From: Saccharicrinis carchari
GTDB lineage: Bacteria > Bacteroidota > Bacteroidia > Bacteroidales > Marinilabiliaceae
Reading direction: 5' to 3'
NCBI RefSeq assembly: GCF_900182605.1
Contig: NZ_FXTB01000007.1
Location: 155,144 to 219,143 of the forward strand
DNA: 64,000 nt
The translations under genes were made by a program, and so were the position numbers. The notes beneath the pieces were generated by a model that saw nothing but the letters and a program-made list of their open reading frames with translations, had not been told where the DNA came from and ran no database searches. Shown here piece by piece: positions 26,682 to 35,691 of this stretch; the first letter of the stretch is position 1; each line of letters begins with the position of its first letter.

Positions 26682-27051
26682 ATTGTATTTTTTTTATACT
26701 GTAGTTGGTGGTGTGGATGTCGTATTTCCCGGGTGTCCTGCACCAACAATGAATTTATTCAAAAAAAATTCGCTGTGTAATATCTGTGCAACAAAAATAC
26801 AATAGATATTAAATATATGGTGAGAATTGTTAGAAAAAGAGTTTTAGGGTAGAAAGCGGGGGCATACCGCAGAAAGCATGAGGAGTAGAGTGGAGAACCC
26901 ACCACGGGGGGTATACTGTTAGCAGGTTCGAGAGCAGGAAGGGTTACACTATAAGGCGCTTGCATTAATCGGCATAGCTAATAAAAAATGCGGCATAGAA
27001 ATTTCCATGCCGCAAAATATAATAGCTTGTAATATAATGACTGCAAGAAAA
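26682..27051. other. Intergenic region between purL and ubiE
   Basis: About 370 bases holding the purL terminator (26983-27014) and presumably the ubiE promoter. A minus-strand open frame at 26759-26965 has no recognisable features and is probably chance. Confidence 0.5.
26983..27014 (-). terminator. Rho-independent terminator of purL
   Basis: On the minus strand TGCGGCAT pairs with ATGCCGCA around a 10-nt loop and is followed by six T; it starts 38 nt after the purL stop codon. Confidence 0.85.
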
Positions 27052-29283
27052 TTACTTCTCTCCTTCCATCCATTTTTTTAAATTAGCCGTAAACTTTTCC
27101 TTATAACTCTTTATAAAACCAAAAGACTCGTCATCGATACGTATTTCGCCTTTGGTTACATGGCCCAGTGCCGAAAAAGGAACGCTTTTATCGAGCATAA
27201 AATCAACAAAATCGTCCTGTTTTTCTGGAGCTACTGTTACAATAATTCTACTTTGCGATTCGCCAAACAGGAAAGCATCCTTGCGCACTTCGGCATCGGT
27301 TGTGATATCAAAACCAAAATTTAAAGGCATTGCCGATTCTAAAAGATTAAAGAACAGGCCTCCTGTAGACACGTTATGAACCGACCTAACCAGGTGATTA
27401 TGAATAATCTGCTTTACCGTTTCTTGTAATTCGAGCTCTTCTTCTATATCAAAATAAGGGGTAGCATGGCTTTTTTGCTTATGATAAAAATTCAAGTATT
27501 CCGAAGCATTGATATCGTCTCTGGATCTACCAATTAAAAATATCATATCGCCTTTGCACTTATAGGCCAAAACGGAATGATGCTCCTTTGACTCTACCGT
27601 TCCAACCATTCCCACTACAGGACAAGGCGAAATGGACTCTATACGTCCTTCTACAGAACGCTGATTATAAAAGCTCACATTACCACTTACCACAGGGGTA
27701 TTAAATCTTTTACAGGCATCCGACAATCCATCAACAGCTTGAGTAAATTGCCAAAAAGATTCAGGATCGTAGGGACTTCCAAAATTTAAGCAGTCGGTAA
27801 CCGCCAATGGGGTACCCCCACCACAAACAATATTACGCGCCGCCTGGGCTACTGCTATCTGTGTACCCACGTAAGGATCAGCCTCAACGTACAAGGAATT
27901 ACAATTCACTGAAAAAGCGAGCGTTTTATCCGCTTCTTCAATATATACAAAAGAAGCATCGGAGGGATACTTATTGCTTAAAGTTTCATGCTTATAAGCC
28001 TTGTCGAATTTATCGGTCAGAAACTCGCGTGACAACAAGTTCAAGTCGGTCATCATTTTGGCTATCACTTCCTGATAGTGATCCGGCTCTTCTACATCGT
28101 CAATTTGAAGTGGCTTAATTTCATTTTTTCCAGGCTCCTGTATTTCTCTATCGTAAATTGGAGCCTTACCTCCCAGCCCTACATAGGAAACCGGGATATC
28201 CGCTATGGTTTGCTCACCCCGAATACAAAGGAACGATTGCGTTGCAGTTACTGTACCTATTTGAGCTACGGAAAGCGGCATGGGCTGTAACAGTTCGGAC
28301 ACCCTTGCCATATTTTCCTTATCTACACACAGGAGCATTCTACCCCAGGTTTCCGACAGAAGGATTTCACGGTCAGTCATTTCTTCGTCGCGGGTAGGGA
28401 TTTTATCGCACGACATCATTATGCCTGAGTTGGCACGCGCCGCCATTTCAGTGGCTGCACCCGCTATACCGCCGGCACCGATGGTTTGAATTCCGACGAC
28501 CAATTTTTCTTTATTCAATTTCTTTACTGCTTCCAGCAAGCTGCGCTCCACCGTGGAGTCCATCATTTGCTCAATATTAAAGGAGCCGGTTCCGCTATTG
28601 GTAACAAAATCGGCCGAAAAGGCATCAGTATCCACTCCGTCCTTCCCTGTTAAGGCGCCCAACAGTACGATAATACGCCCTTCGCCCTTGGCCACACCCG
28701 ATATCAAATCTTCTTTTGGGGCTATTCCAATGGCTACATTATTAACTATGGGACTACTGTTAAAGCCTGCGTCAAAACGCACTTCGCCACCAATAACCGG
28801 CACTTTCATGCTTTTTTCAAAATCTTTCACTCCATGTACCACCTCGGTAAAGAGCCATCGGGCGGTATCACGTTCTGCATTTCCAAATCGTAAGGAGGTT
28901 AAAAACGCCACCGGCTTAGCCCCCATCGAAAACACATCGCGGTTTACGATTCTTAAACCCGTTAATGCGCCCAGCCTTGGCTGAATGGCACAAGGGTGGT
29001 TATGCGATTCTATCTTAAAAACACAAACATATCCGTCGCCAATATCAACCGCACCGGCCGACTCATCACCTGCCTCCACAATAACTTTCTCACCCGTCTT
29101 AGGCAACTTACCTAACCATCTCAGTGAATTTTTATATGAAGCATGCTCTGTCCAAAGTCGAGAAAAAATATCCAACTCGACATCATTGGGATCACGTTTT
29201 AGTATTTCCGAAATAAAATCCAGTTCCGAGCGTGTCAGATTCAGGCTTTCAGTAGTTTGAACAGTAGATTGCGTTTTATTCAT
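27052..29283 (-). CDS. purL: Phosphoribosylformylglycinamidine synthase PurL (small type)
   Basis: ATP-dependent conversion of FGAR to FGAM in purine synthesis. The start MNKTQSTV gives 743 residues; the frame is open to 29316. This is the small, Bacillus-type subunit without the fused glutaminase domain, so it needs separate PurQ and PurS, which are not in the window. Motifs: SRLWTEHASYKNSLRWL, FKIESHNHPCAIQPRLGA, VIGGEVRFD, and GGGTPLAVTDCLNFG. Many Bacteroidetes instead carry the ~1,200-residue PurL. It is monocistronic with a clear terminator. Confidence 0.97.
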   Translation of the reverse strand: MNKTQSTVQTTESLNLTRSELDFISEILKRDPNDVELDIFSRLWTEHASYKNSLRWLGKLPKTGEKVIVEAGDESAGAVDIGDGYVCVFKIESHNHPCAIQPRLGALTGLRIVNRDVFSMGAKPVAFLTSLRFGNAERDTARWLFTEVVHGVKDFEKSMKVPVIGGEVRFDAGFNSSPIVNNVAIGIAPKEDLISGVAKGEGRIIVLLGALTGKDGVDTDAFSADFVTNSGTGSFNIEQMMDSTVERSLLEAVKKLNKEKLVVGIQTIGAGGIAGAATEMAARANSGIMMSCDKIPTRDEEMTDREILLSETWGRMLLCVDKENMARVSELLQPMPLSVAQIGTVTATQSFLCIRGEQTIADIPVSYVGLGGKAPIYDREIQEPGKNEIKPLQIDDVEEPDHYQEVIAKMMTDLNLLSREFLTDKFDKAYKHETLSNKYPSDASFVYIEEADKTLAFSVNCNSLYVEADPYVGTQIAVAQAARNIVCGGGTPLAVTDCLNFGSPYDPESFWQFTQAVDGLSDACKRFNTPVVSGNVSFYNQRSVEGRIESISPCPVVGMVGTVESKEHHSVLAYKCKGDMIFLIGRSRDDINASEYLNFYHKQKSHATPYFDIEEELELQETVKQIIHNHLVRSVHNVSTGGLFFNLLESAMPLNFGFDITTDAEVRKDAFLFGESQSRIIVTVAPEKQDDFVDFMLDKSVPFSALGHVTKGEIRIDDESFGFIKSYKEKFTANLKKWMEGEK

Positions 29284-29547
29284 TGTATTAATTTTTTTGA
29301 TGCTATCCTTAATCATATAGCCGTTGCGTGCCTATTTTATAATCGATTCAAAAATATACATTTATATCCGAAAAGATACTTTGGTTTTCCAGTTTAATAT
29401 TCTATACCTAAATTGCGTACGCTTATTTAACGTTTGAAAGTATAAAAAATAAAGCGAAGTACAAAAAGCCATCTTCTTTTGAGCAAAGATATTTTTTATT
29501 CTGGCATTCGTTTTTAGTTTTACAGAAGAACATTAAACCTTGAAAAG

Positions 29548-30312
29548 ATGGAGACCAACAAAATTGCTCTAATTACAGGAGCCACTTCGGGTATTGGTGA
29601 GGCCACCAGCAAAGAATTAGCACAACTAGGTTACAACACTATCCTTACGGGCCGAAGATCGACTCGTTTAAACAAGCTGAAACAAGAAATTGAAACTACT
29701 TATCAAACTGAGGTACTCACGCTTTGTTTCGACATCCAAGACCAGCAACAAACAACGTACGCTTTAAATTCAATACCTACCCATTGGAGAAACATTGATG
29801 TGTTGATAAATAATGCGGGGTTAGCGTATGGAGCCGAAAAAATTGATGAAGATGCCTGGGACAAATGGGCACAGATGCTTGACACAAACGTAAAAGGGCT
29901 CTTATTTCTGTCTAAAGAAGTGATTAAATGGATGGTGCAAAAAAAACAAGGCCACATTGTTAATATTTCCTCTATTGCAGGTATTAATGTATATGAGGGC
30001 GGAAGTATTTATTGTGCTTCGAAACATGCCGTGAACGCGATTACCAAAGGTATGCGAATTGATTTATTAAAGCATAACATTAAGGTCACCTCCGTTTCGC
30101 CGGGAATGGTAGAAACCGAATTCTCTTTGGTAAGATACGATGGCAACCGGGACAAGGCAAATCAGGTGTATAGAGGCATAACGCCGCTCTCGGCCATTGA
30201 TGTTGCCGAAGCCATCGTATTTGTTGTAAGCAGGCCTGCTCATGTAAACATTAACGACATATTAATTATGCCCACGCAACAAGCCGATGCTTACAATACC
30301 TACCGAAAGTAA
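29548..30312 (+). CDS. Short-chain dehydrogenase/reductase, YdfG-like
   Basis: A 254-residue classical SDR. TGATSGIG (residues 10-17) binds NADP (supported by the following Arg pair TGRRSTRL), NNAG is at about 89, the catalytic Ser in IVNISSIAG and the YCASK Tyr-Lys pair at about 155. The late segment SPGMVETEFSLVRYDGN resembles the YdfG family, which oxidises L-allo-threonine, serine or 3-hydroxy acids and reduces malonic semialdehyde. The exact substrate cannot be told. It converges with the next gene; their stop codons are 2 nt apart. Confidence 0.93.
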   Translation: METNKIALITGATSGIGEATSKELAQLGYNTILTGRRSTRLNKLKQEIETTYQTEVLTLCFDIQDQQQTTYALNSIPTHWRNIDVLINNAGLAYGAEKIDEDAWDKWAQMLDTNVKGLLFLSKEVIKWMVQKKQGHIVNISSIAGINVYEGGSIYCASKHAVNAITKGMRIDLLKHNIKVTSVSPGMVETEFSLVRYDGNRDKANQVYRGITPLSAIDVAEAIVFVVSRPAHVNINDILIMPTQQADAYNTYRK

Positions 30313-30314
30313 GT

Positions 30315-31403
30315 TTACTTACTAAATATCAGGTAATGCTTTATCTTTTCCCAGTCTTGTTCGCTTATCGATTTAAGTTTAAGGATATCCGCCGGCTTTG
30401 GAGTTGTATTTTTTCTATACAAATTTTTTAGCTCTCTGGCCTGTTGGTATGTAAAGTAGTGATGCCGGCTGATTTCTTTTAAAGAAAGGTGTTGGACATC
30501 CATTTTTTGTATAAGTGTCGGATTTACCGAAACGCACTTTTGCAAATCATTAAATAGTTTGTCTGAAATCCCATACACATCTGCCAGCTGCGATATATGG
30601 TAAAAGCCACCGAGCGAATTCCTAAAATTGACGATGCGCAGCGACAACCGGCTCCCTATCCCTGGCAATTGCATCAGCTGGGTAGTGTCGGCCGCATTGA
30701 GTTCAATATGCGGAGGCGACAGCGCAACAAGCTTATCCCCGGGTTTTGTTATAGTACGGCTATTTTTAAGCAACCATTGATATAGTTGGTCATCGCTGTA
30801 AGCATTGACCTTATGCAGCGGTAATGATTTAGTAATATAATTATGCCCTGTCAGTTGTATAATGCGACTACGAATCGAATCGGAAAGGATATGCTGCTCC
30901 CAAAACTCACCCTCTTGCCGGTTAAAGTTAATCCATTCCAATTGCTGCGGTGCTTCAGGTGGTGGGCTCGACTTTTTTCTTGACAACTTTTTTTGCTTAT
31001 CCAGTAAAATATAAGGCTTAATTTTTATAAATAATGAGGTATCCATACCGTAAACTTTTAACAAGTCGGCCTTTACCATAAATTCTTTTACCTTAGTTCT
31101 ATAGCCTATTAAAGATTTTAATTGATAATGGGTGAACCCAAGTGCTTTGAGTTCCTCTTCCGAAGCAGTATTTGGATTGAAATAGAACAGGGAATCTGAT
31201 TTTGGGGAATTGTTTTGAGCAAGTAGCTGCGCATTTAATTGGCGAACTTGCTGCACAAATTCCTCATCTACCGTATTATTTACGAAATACACCGCCCAAT
31301 ATGGCATGGTAAAACGCGCTGCTACAATCAATAAAATCAGGATAATCAATACGATTATTCCACGTTGCTCGCTACGGGTATATAAAAAAAAGCTTTTCCA
31401 CAT
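30315..31403 (-). CDS. Membrane-anchored helix-hairpin-helix protein (ComEA-like repeats)
   Basis: The start MWKSFFLYTRSEQRG gives 362 residues; the open frame extends to 31517. One N-terminal transmembrane segment (IIVLIILILLIVAARF) is followed by helix-hairpin-helix modules: NPNTASEEELKALGFTHYQ, WINFNR..., LNAADTTQLMQLPGIGSRLSLRIVNFR, and further degenerate copies near residues 320-355. These resemble the ComEA DNA-binding domain that captures DNA in competence, and such proteins are common in Bacteroidetes. DNA binding in the periplasm is inferred. Confidence 0.85.
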   Translation of the reverse strand: MWKSFFLYTRSEQRGIIVLIILILLIVAARFTMPYWAVYFVNNTVDEEFVQQVRQLNAQLLAQNNSPKSDSLFYFNPNTASEEELKALGFTHYQLKSLIGYRTKVKEFMVKADLLKVYGMDTSLFIKIKPYILLDKQKKLSRKKSSPPPEAPQQLEWINFNRQEGEFWEQHILSDSIRSRIIQLTGHNYITKSLPLHKVNAYSDDQLYQWLLKNSRTITKPGDKLVALSPPHIELNAADTTQLMQLPGIGSRLSLRIVNFRNSLGGFYHISQLADVYGISDKLFNDLQKCVSVNPTLIQKMDVQHLSLKEISRHHYFTYQQARELKNLYRKNTTPKPADILKLKSISEQDWEKIKHYLIFSK

Positions 31404-31641
31404 AAGTTTAAATGTCGGATAAACGTATTTAACCCAATAATTAGCCAGATACCCTGCCACAAAAACTTTCCGTGAGCTACAAAGCTTCTGAACACAAGCC
31501 TGACACCAGACAGACAAGGGGTTAAACTAAAGCTTATTCCTGTCTTTGATAAACTACGAATAATTCAGCTTAATTTAATACTTATTTTATTGAAATAAAA
31601 AACCTGTAGAATGTATTTTTAATCTCGTTCGTAAATTTAAT

Positions 31642-32952
31642 TTATATCAGTCCTAAATTATTAAGCAATACCATAGCAATGGCTATGGGTGCCACAATTT
31701 TTACTATGATTATAAAAACACGAACATAGCTTGCCCTACCTCCATGAGCCTCCAATTCGTTACGAACATTAGCCCCACCCAGAAACCAGCCAACAAATAC
31801 CGAGATAAGGATACCCCCTAAGGGTAAAAGCAGGTTAGAAGATGTCCACTCAAACCCGTTGAATACCCTGGGATAGACAACACAGAAAGTACCAAGTATA
31901 ATCATCAGAAAGGCCCCCAACAGGGTGGCCGATTTTCTCTGTATTTTTAGCTCGTCGGTAAAATATGAAACGACCACTTCGAGCAGGGATACGGAAGAAG
32001 TTAGTGCAGCGATAAGCAGTAAAATAAAGAATGCGGCCGAAAAGTAATAGCCACCCACCATTTGGTTAAAAATATTGGGCAAGGTTACAAACACCAATCC
32101 GGGACCTGCATCAGGCTTTATGCCAAAAGCAAATACCGCGGGAAATATAGCCACACCGGCCAACACGGCAATAAAGGTATCCAGAAAAGAAACCGACAAG
32201 GCGGTCTGTAGCAGGTTCTCCTTTTTTTTAACATAACTGCCATATGTAGCTATGGTACCCATGCCAATACTCAACGAGAAAAAAGCCTGTCCAAGCGCAA
32301 CCAGTACAACATTGCCGGTAATTTTTGAAAAATCCGGTCTAAACAAAAACAAGACCCCCTCGCCCGACCCTTCTAACGAAAGCGACTTAAGGCACAGAAT
32401 AAGTATAATGACCAACAAAAGTGGCATAAGGATTTTAGCATATTTTTCAATGCCATTTTTAATTCCTCCAATAACAATAGCCGCCGTTAGCGCCATAAAA
32501 ACAACCAAATAAATAATAGGTCGCCAAACCGAGGTAGAAAAGTCAGTAAACAGTCCTGCTAACTGTGAAGGCGTTTTATCGGCCATTTGATTACCCAGGG
32601 CAAGTAGGGTGTATTCTACGGTCCAGCCTGCTACCACTGAATAAAAAGATAAAATTAAAAAGGCGGTTGTTACGCCAATAATCCCAATAAGCTGAAAAAA
32701 GCCATGCTGCGGAGCCAAAACCTTAAAGGCACCAAAAATACTTTTTTGGGCACGCCTACCGATAATCAGTTCCGACAACATAACCGGCACACCAATTACT
32801 ACTATAAATGCGAGGTACAACAAAAAGAAAGCTCCGCCTCCATTTTCGCCCAGCACATAAGGGAAACGCCATATATTACCCAGCCCTATGGCCGAACCCG
32901 CTGCAGCCGCAATGATACCAAATCTACTGCTAAAGCCATCTCTGTTGTTCAC
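31642..32952 (-). CDS. Sodium-dependent transporter, NSS/SNF family (copy 2)
   Basis: A 436-residue membrane protein with 11-12 helices of the neurotransmitter:sodium symporter family. The first helix has the ion-site segment AAAGSAIGLGNIWRFPYVLG with unwound GLGN; GQAFFSLSIGMGTIATYGSY is the helix 6 substrate/Na region. Bacterial homologues import amino acids with Na+. It is the downstream member of a tandem pair; 12 nt separate the two genes, and they are alike along their whole length. Substrate unknown. Confidence 0.95.
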   Translation of the reverse strand: MNNRDGFSSRFGIIAAAAGSAIGLGNIWRFPYVLGENGGGAFFLLYLAFIVVIGVPVMLSELIIGRRAQKSIFGAFKVLAPQHGFFQLIGIIGVTTAFLILSFYSVVAGWTVEYTLLALGNQMADKTPSQLAGLFTDFSTSVWRPIIYLVVFMALTAAIVIGGIKNGIEKYAKILMPLLLVIILILCLKSLSLEGSGEGVLFLFRPDFSKITGNVVLVALGQAFFSLSIGMGTIATYGSYVKKKENLLQTALSVSFLDTFIAVLAGVAIFPAVFAFGIKPDAGPGLVFVTLPNIFNQMVGGYYFSAAFFILLLIAALTSSVSLLEVVVSYFTDELKIQRKSATLLGAFLMIILGTFCVVYPRVFNGFEWTSSNLLLPLGGILISVFVGWFLGGANVRNELEAHGGRASYVRVFIIIVKIVAPIAIAMVLLNNLGLI

Positions 32953-32964
32953 GTTTGTTTAATT

Positions 32965-34278
32965 TTAAATTATATTCAGGTTGTCTAAAAACACCAGTGC
33001 TATGGCTATAGGGGCAAAGATTTTTAATATAATCATCAAAATGCTTATGGACTTTACGCTTCTGCCGTGGGACTCCAGTTCGGCCTTGGTTTTCCTGCTT
33101 CCTATAAACCATCCCACAAAAATAGTGATGAGTACGCCACTCAGGGGTAGCAAAATATTTGAAGTCGTCCACTCAAAGCTGGTAAACAATATGGGGTAAG
33201 CCACACAAAACATTCCGAATACTGTAATAAGGAATGCTGCAAGAAAGGTGGCTTTTTTTCTTTTTAATTTTAATTCCTCCGTTATGTAGGCCACCACCAC
33301 TTCAAGCAAAGATACTGAGGATGTTAAGGCTGCAATAAACAAGAGAACAAAAAAAGCTACTGCAAAAAAATAGCCCCCCATCATTTGATTAAATATATTG
33401 GGTAAAGTTACAAATACCAATCCCGGTCCGGCATCGGGTTGAATGCCAAAAGCAAAAACCGCCGGAAATATAGCTACCCCGGCCAAAATGGCAATCAGGG
33501 TGTCGGCAAATGAAACGCTAATGGCCGTTTGTAAAAGGTTCTCTTTTTTTTGTACGTAAGAGCCATAGGTAGCAATAATGCCCATACCCAAGCTCAACGA
33601 AAAAAAGGCTTGCCCAAGGGCTTCCAAAATTACGTCGTTATTAATTTTACTAAAATCCGGTTGAAACAAAAAGGAGAGGCCCTGCATGGCTCCATTGAGC
33701 GATACCGAATTAATACATAACATAACAATGATAAGCAGCAAAACAGGCATTAGTATCTTGCTGTATTTTTCAATCCCGTTTTTTACACCTCCCACAACAA
33801 TTGCAGCGGTAAGGCACATAAATACAATCATATAAAACAAGGGACGCCAAAAGGAGTTTGAAAATTCGTTGAAGAGGAAGGCCAACTGTGGCGGTGATTT
33901 GTCGCCTAGTTGGTTTGCGGTGGCCAAAAAGGTGTATTCAATGGTCCAACCGGCCACTACAGCGTAAAACGATAGGATAAGAAAAGCCGCACCTACCCCC
34001 ATTACTCCCACTACTTTAAAAAACTTGAAATCCGGCGCCAACACTCTAAACGCCCCAAAAACGCCCCGTTGCGACATGCGGCCAATCAGAAGCTCCGAAA
34101 CCAATACAGGCACACCAATAGCTACAATAAAAAATAAATAAATCAACAAAAAGGCACCTCCGCCATTTTCGCCCAGCACATATGGGAAGCGCCAAATATT
34201 ACCCAGCCCGATAGCCGAACCCGCTGCCGCCGCAATTACCCCAAATTTATTACTAAAACCATCCCTTTTTTGATCCAT
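32965..34278 (-). CDS. Sodium-dependent transporter, NSS/SNF family (copy 1)
   Basis: 437 residues, the upstream member of the tandem pair. It shares with its neighbour long identical stretches such as AAAGSAIGLGNIWRFPYVLG and VALTSSVSLLEVVV-like helix 8-9 sequence, plus the C-terminal KTKAELESHG region. The divergence is spread over the protein rather than clustered, so this is an old duplication. Both keep the Na+ site residues visible in helices 1 and 8. Likely an amino acid importer; the two copies may differ in substrate or affinity. Confidence 0.95.
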   Translation of the reverse strand: MDQKRDGFSNKFGVIAAAAGSAIGLGNIWRFPYVLGENGGGAFLLIYLFFIVAIGVPVLVSELLIGRMSQRGVFGAFRVLAPDFKFFKVVGVMGVGAAFLILSFYAVVAGWTIEYTFLATANQLGDKSPPQLAFLFNEFSNSFWRPLFYMIVFMCLTAAIVVGGVKNGIEKYSKILMPVLLLIIVMLCINSVSLNGAMQGLSFLFQPDFSKINNDVILEALGQAFFSLSLGMGIIATYGSYVQKKENLLQTAISVSFADTLIAILAGVAIFPAVFAFGIQPDAGPGLVFVTLPNIFNQMMGGYFFAVAFFVLLFIAALTSSVSLLEVVVAYITEELKLKRKKATFLAAFLITVFGMFCVAYPILFTSFEWTTSNILLPLSGVLITIFVGWFIGSRKTKAELESHGRSVKSISILMIILKIFAPIAIALVFLDNLNII

Positions 34279-34311
34279 ACCTTTAAATTAAGGGCGTAAA
34301 AAAACTAAAAA

Positions 34312-34354
34312 TGAAAATAAAAACAAAGCCCACACCAAAAATGATGCGGGCTTT
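34312..34354 (-). terminator. Terminator of fructose-bisphosphate aldolase gene
   Basis: On the minus strand AAAGCCC pairs with GGGCTTT with an imperfect interior (GCATCA/TGGTGT) and is followed by GTTTTTATTT. It lies 24 nt after the stop codon. Confidence 0.75.
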
Positions 34355-34377
34355 TCTATTTTGATTATTGCTTTTTA

Positions 34378-35457
34378 TTACAATACATCCACACAATTTA
34401 AATCGCTAAAAGCAATTTTCATTCTTTCAACCAAAGATACTTGTCCTTTACGCAACCAGTTACGTGGGTCGTAGTATTTTTTATTTGGTTTATCGTCGCC
34501 ATCGGGGTTACCGATTTGTCCTTGCAGATAATCATGATTCTCGGCCTCAAACTTGCGAACACCATCCCAGGTTGCCCACTGCGTATCGGTATCGATGTTC
34601 ATTTTGATAACACCATATCCGATTGCCTCGCGTATTTCTTCTAATGAAGATCCGGATCCACCGTGGAAAACAAAATTTACAGGGTTGTTAGATAAACCGT
34701 GCTTTTTCTCAATGAATTTTTGCGAGTTATCCAGAATTTTTGGTGTTAACACCACATTACCCGGCTTGTACACCCCGTGTACATTACCAAAGGATGCCGC
34801 AATAGTAAAGTTAGATCCTACCGAACTTAATACTTCATAAGCCTCATTAACTTCTTCGGGTTGTGTATACAGCAGTGATGTATCAGCATCTGTATTGTCC
34901 ACACCATCTTCCTCTCCGCCGGTTATACCGAGTTCAATTTCAATGGTCATACCTATTTTTTTCATTCTCTCGAAGTACTTTTTACAGATCGCCAGGTTTT
35001 CTTCCAATGGCTCTTCGGATAGATCGAGCATGTGAGAGCTAAAAAGAGGTTTTCCGGTTTCTTTAAAATGCTTTTCGCCAGCATCCAAAAGACCGTCGAT
35101 CCAAGGGAGCAATTTTTTTGCTGCATGATCCGTATGTAAAATTACGGGAACCCCATAAGCCTCGGCCAACTCATGAACATGTTTAGCGGCTGCAATGGCA
35201 CCTAATATAGGACCTTGCTGCCCCTGAAGACCAATTCCTTTACCTGCATAAAAGGCAGCACCACCATTGGACAACTGAATAATTACAGGTGAGTTAACAA
35301 GTTTTGCAGCTTCCAAAACACCATTGATAGAATCGCTACCTACCACATTAACTGCAGGAAGAGCAAAGCCATTGTCCTTTGCAACTTTGAATAATTTACT
35401 CACATCATCGCCGGTAACAACACCGGGTTTTACTACATCTAAAACTCTTTGTTTCAT
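34378..35457 (-). CDS. fbaA: Class II fructose-bisphosphate aldolase
   Basis: Cleaves fructose 1,6-bisphosphate in glycolysis and forms it in gluconeogenesis. 359 residues, the class IIA length. Motifs: FALPAVNVVGSDSINGVLEAA, the zinc-binding VPVILHTDHAAKKLLPW, ELGITGGEEDGVDN, FGNVHGVYKPGNV, NFVFHGGSGSS and KMNIDTDTQWATWDG. Zn2+ ligands (His in LHTDH, Glu, His in NVHG, His in FHGG) are all present. It is monocistronic. Confidence 0.97.
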   Translation of the reverse strand: MKQRVLDVVKPGVVTGDDVSKLFKVAKDNGFALPAVNVVGSDSINGVLEAAKLVNSPVIIQLSNGGAAFYAGKGIGLQGQQGPILGAIAAAKHVHELAEAYGVPVILHTDHAAKKLLPWIDGLLDAGEKHFKETGKPLFSSHMLDLSEEPLEENLAICKKYFERMKKIGMTIEIELGITGGEEDGVDNTDADTSLLYTQPEEVNEAYEVLSSVGSNFTIAASFGNVHGVYKPGNVVLTPKILDNSQKFIEKKHGLSNNPVNFVFHGGSGSSLEEIREAIGYGVIKMNIDTDTQWATWDGVRKFEAENHDYLQGQIGNPDGDDKPNKKYYDPRNWLRKGQVSLVERMKIAFSDLNCVDVL

Positions 35458-35691
35458 TGTGTCTATTATTTAAAATTTAGTTACCCAATAAATATAGATA
35501 ACCGATACATATTTAATAAATGATTATTATTTATAACGAAAAAGGATCTGCGCGATTTTATGCCTGCATTAACTTATAAAATACAACACCTAAAGCTAAT
35601 CCCACTAAAATCATTGCAAAAGTACAAAATAAAACTAATTAGTGCAGTAATAAGCAATTTTTAATAATATCAACTTAAGCAATACTTACAC

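Noticed and set aside
26759..26965. Minus-strand 68-codon frame between purL and ubiE
   Set aside because: No recognisable features and poor context; likely chance.
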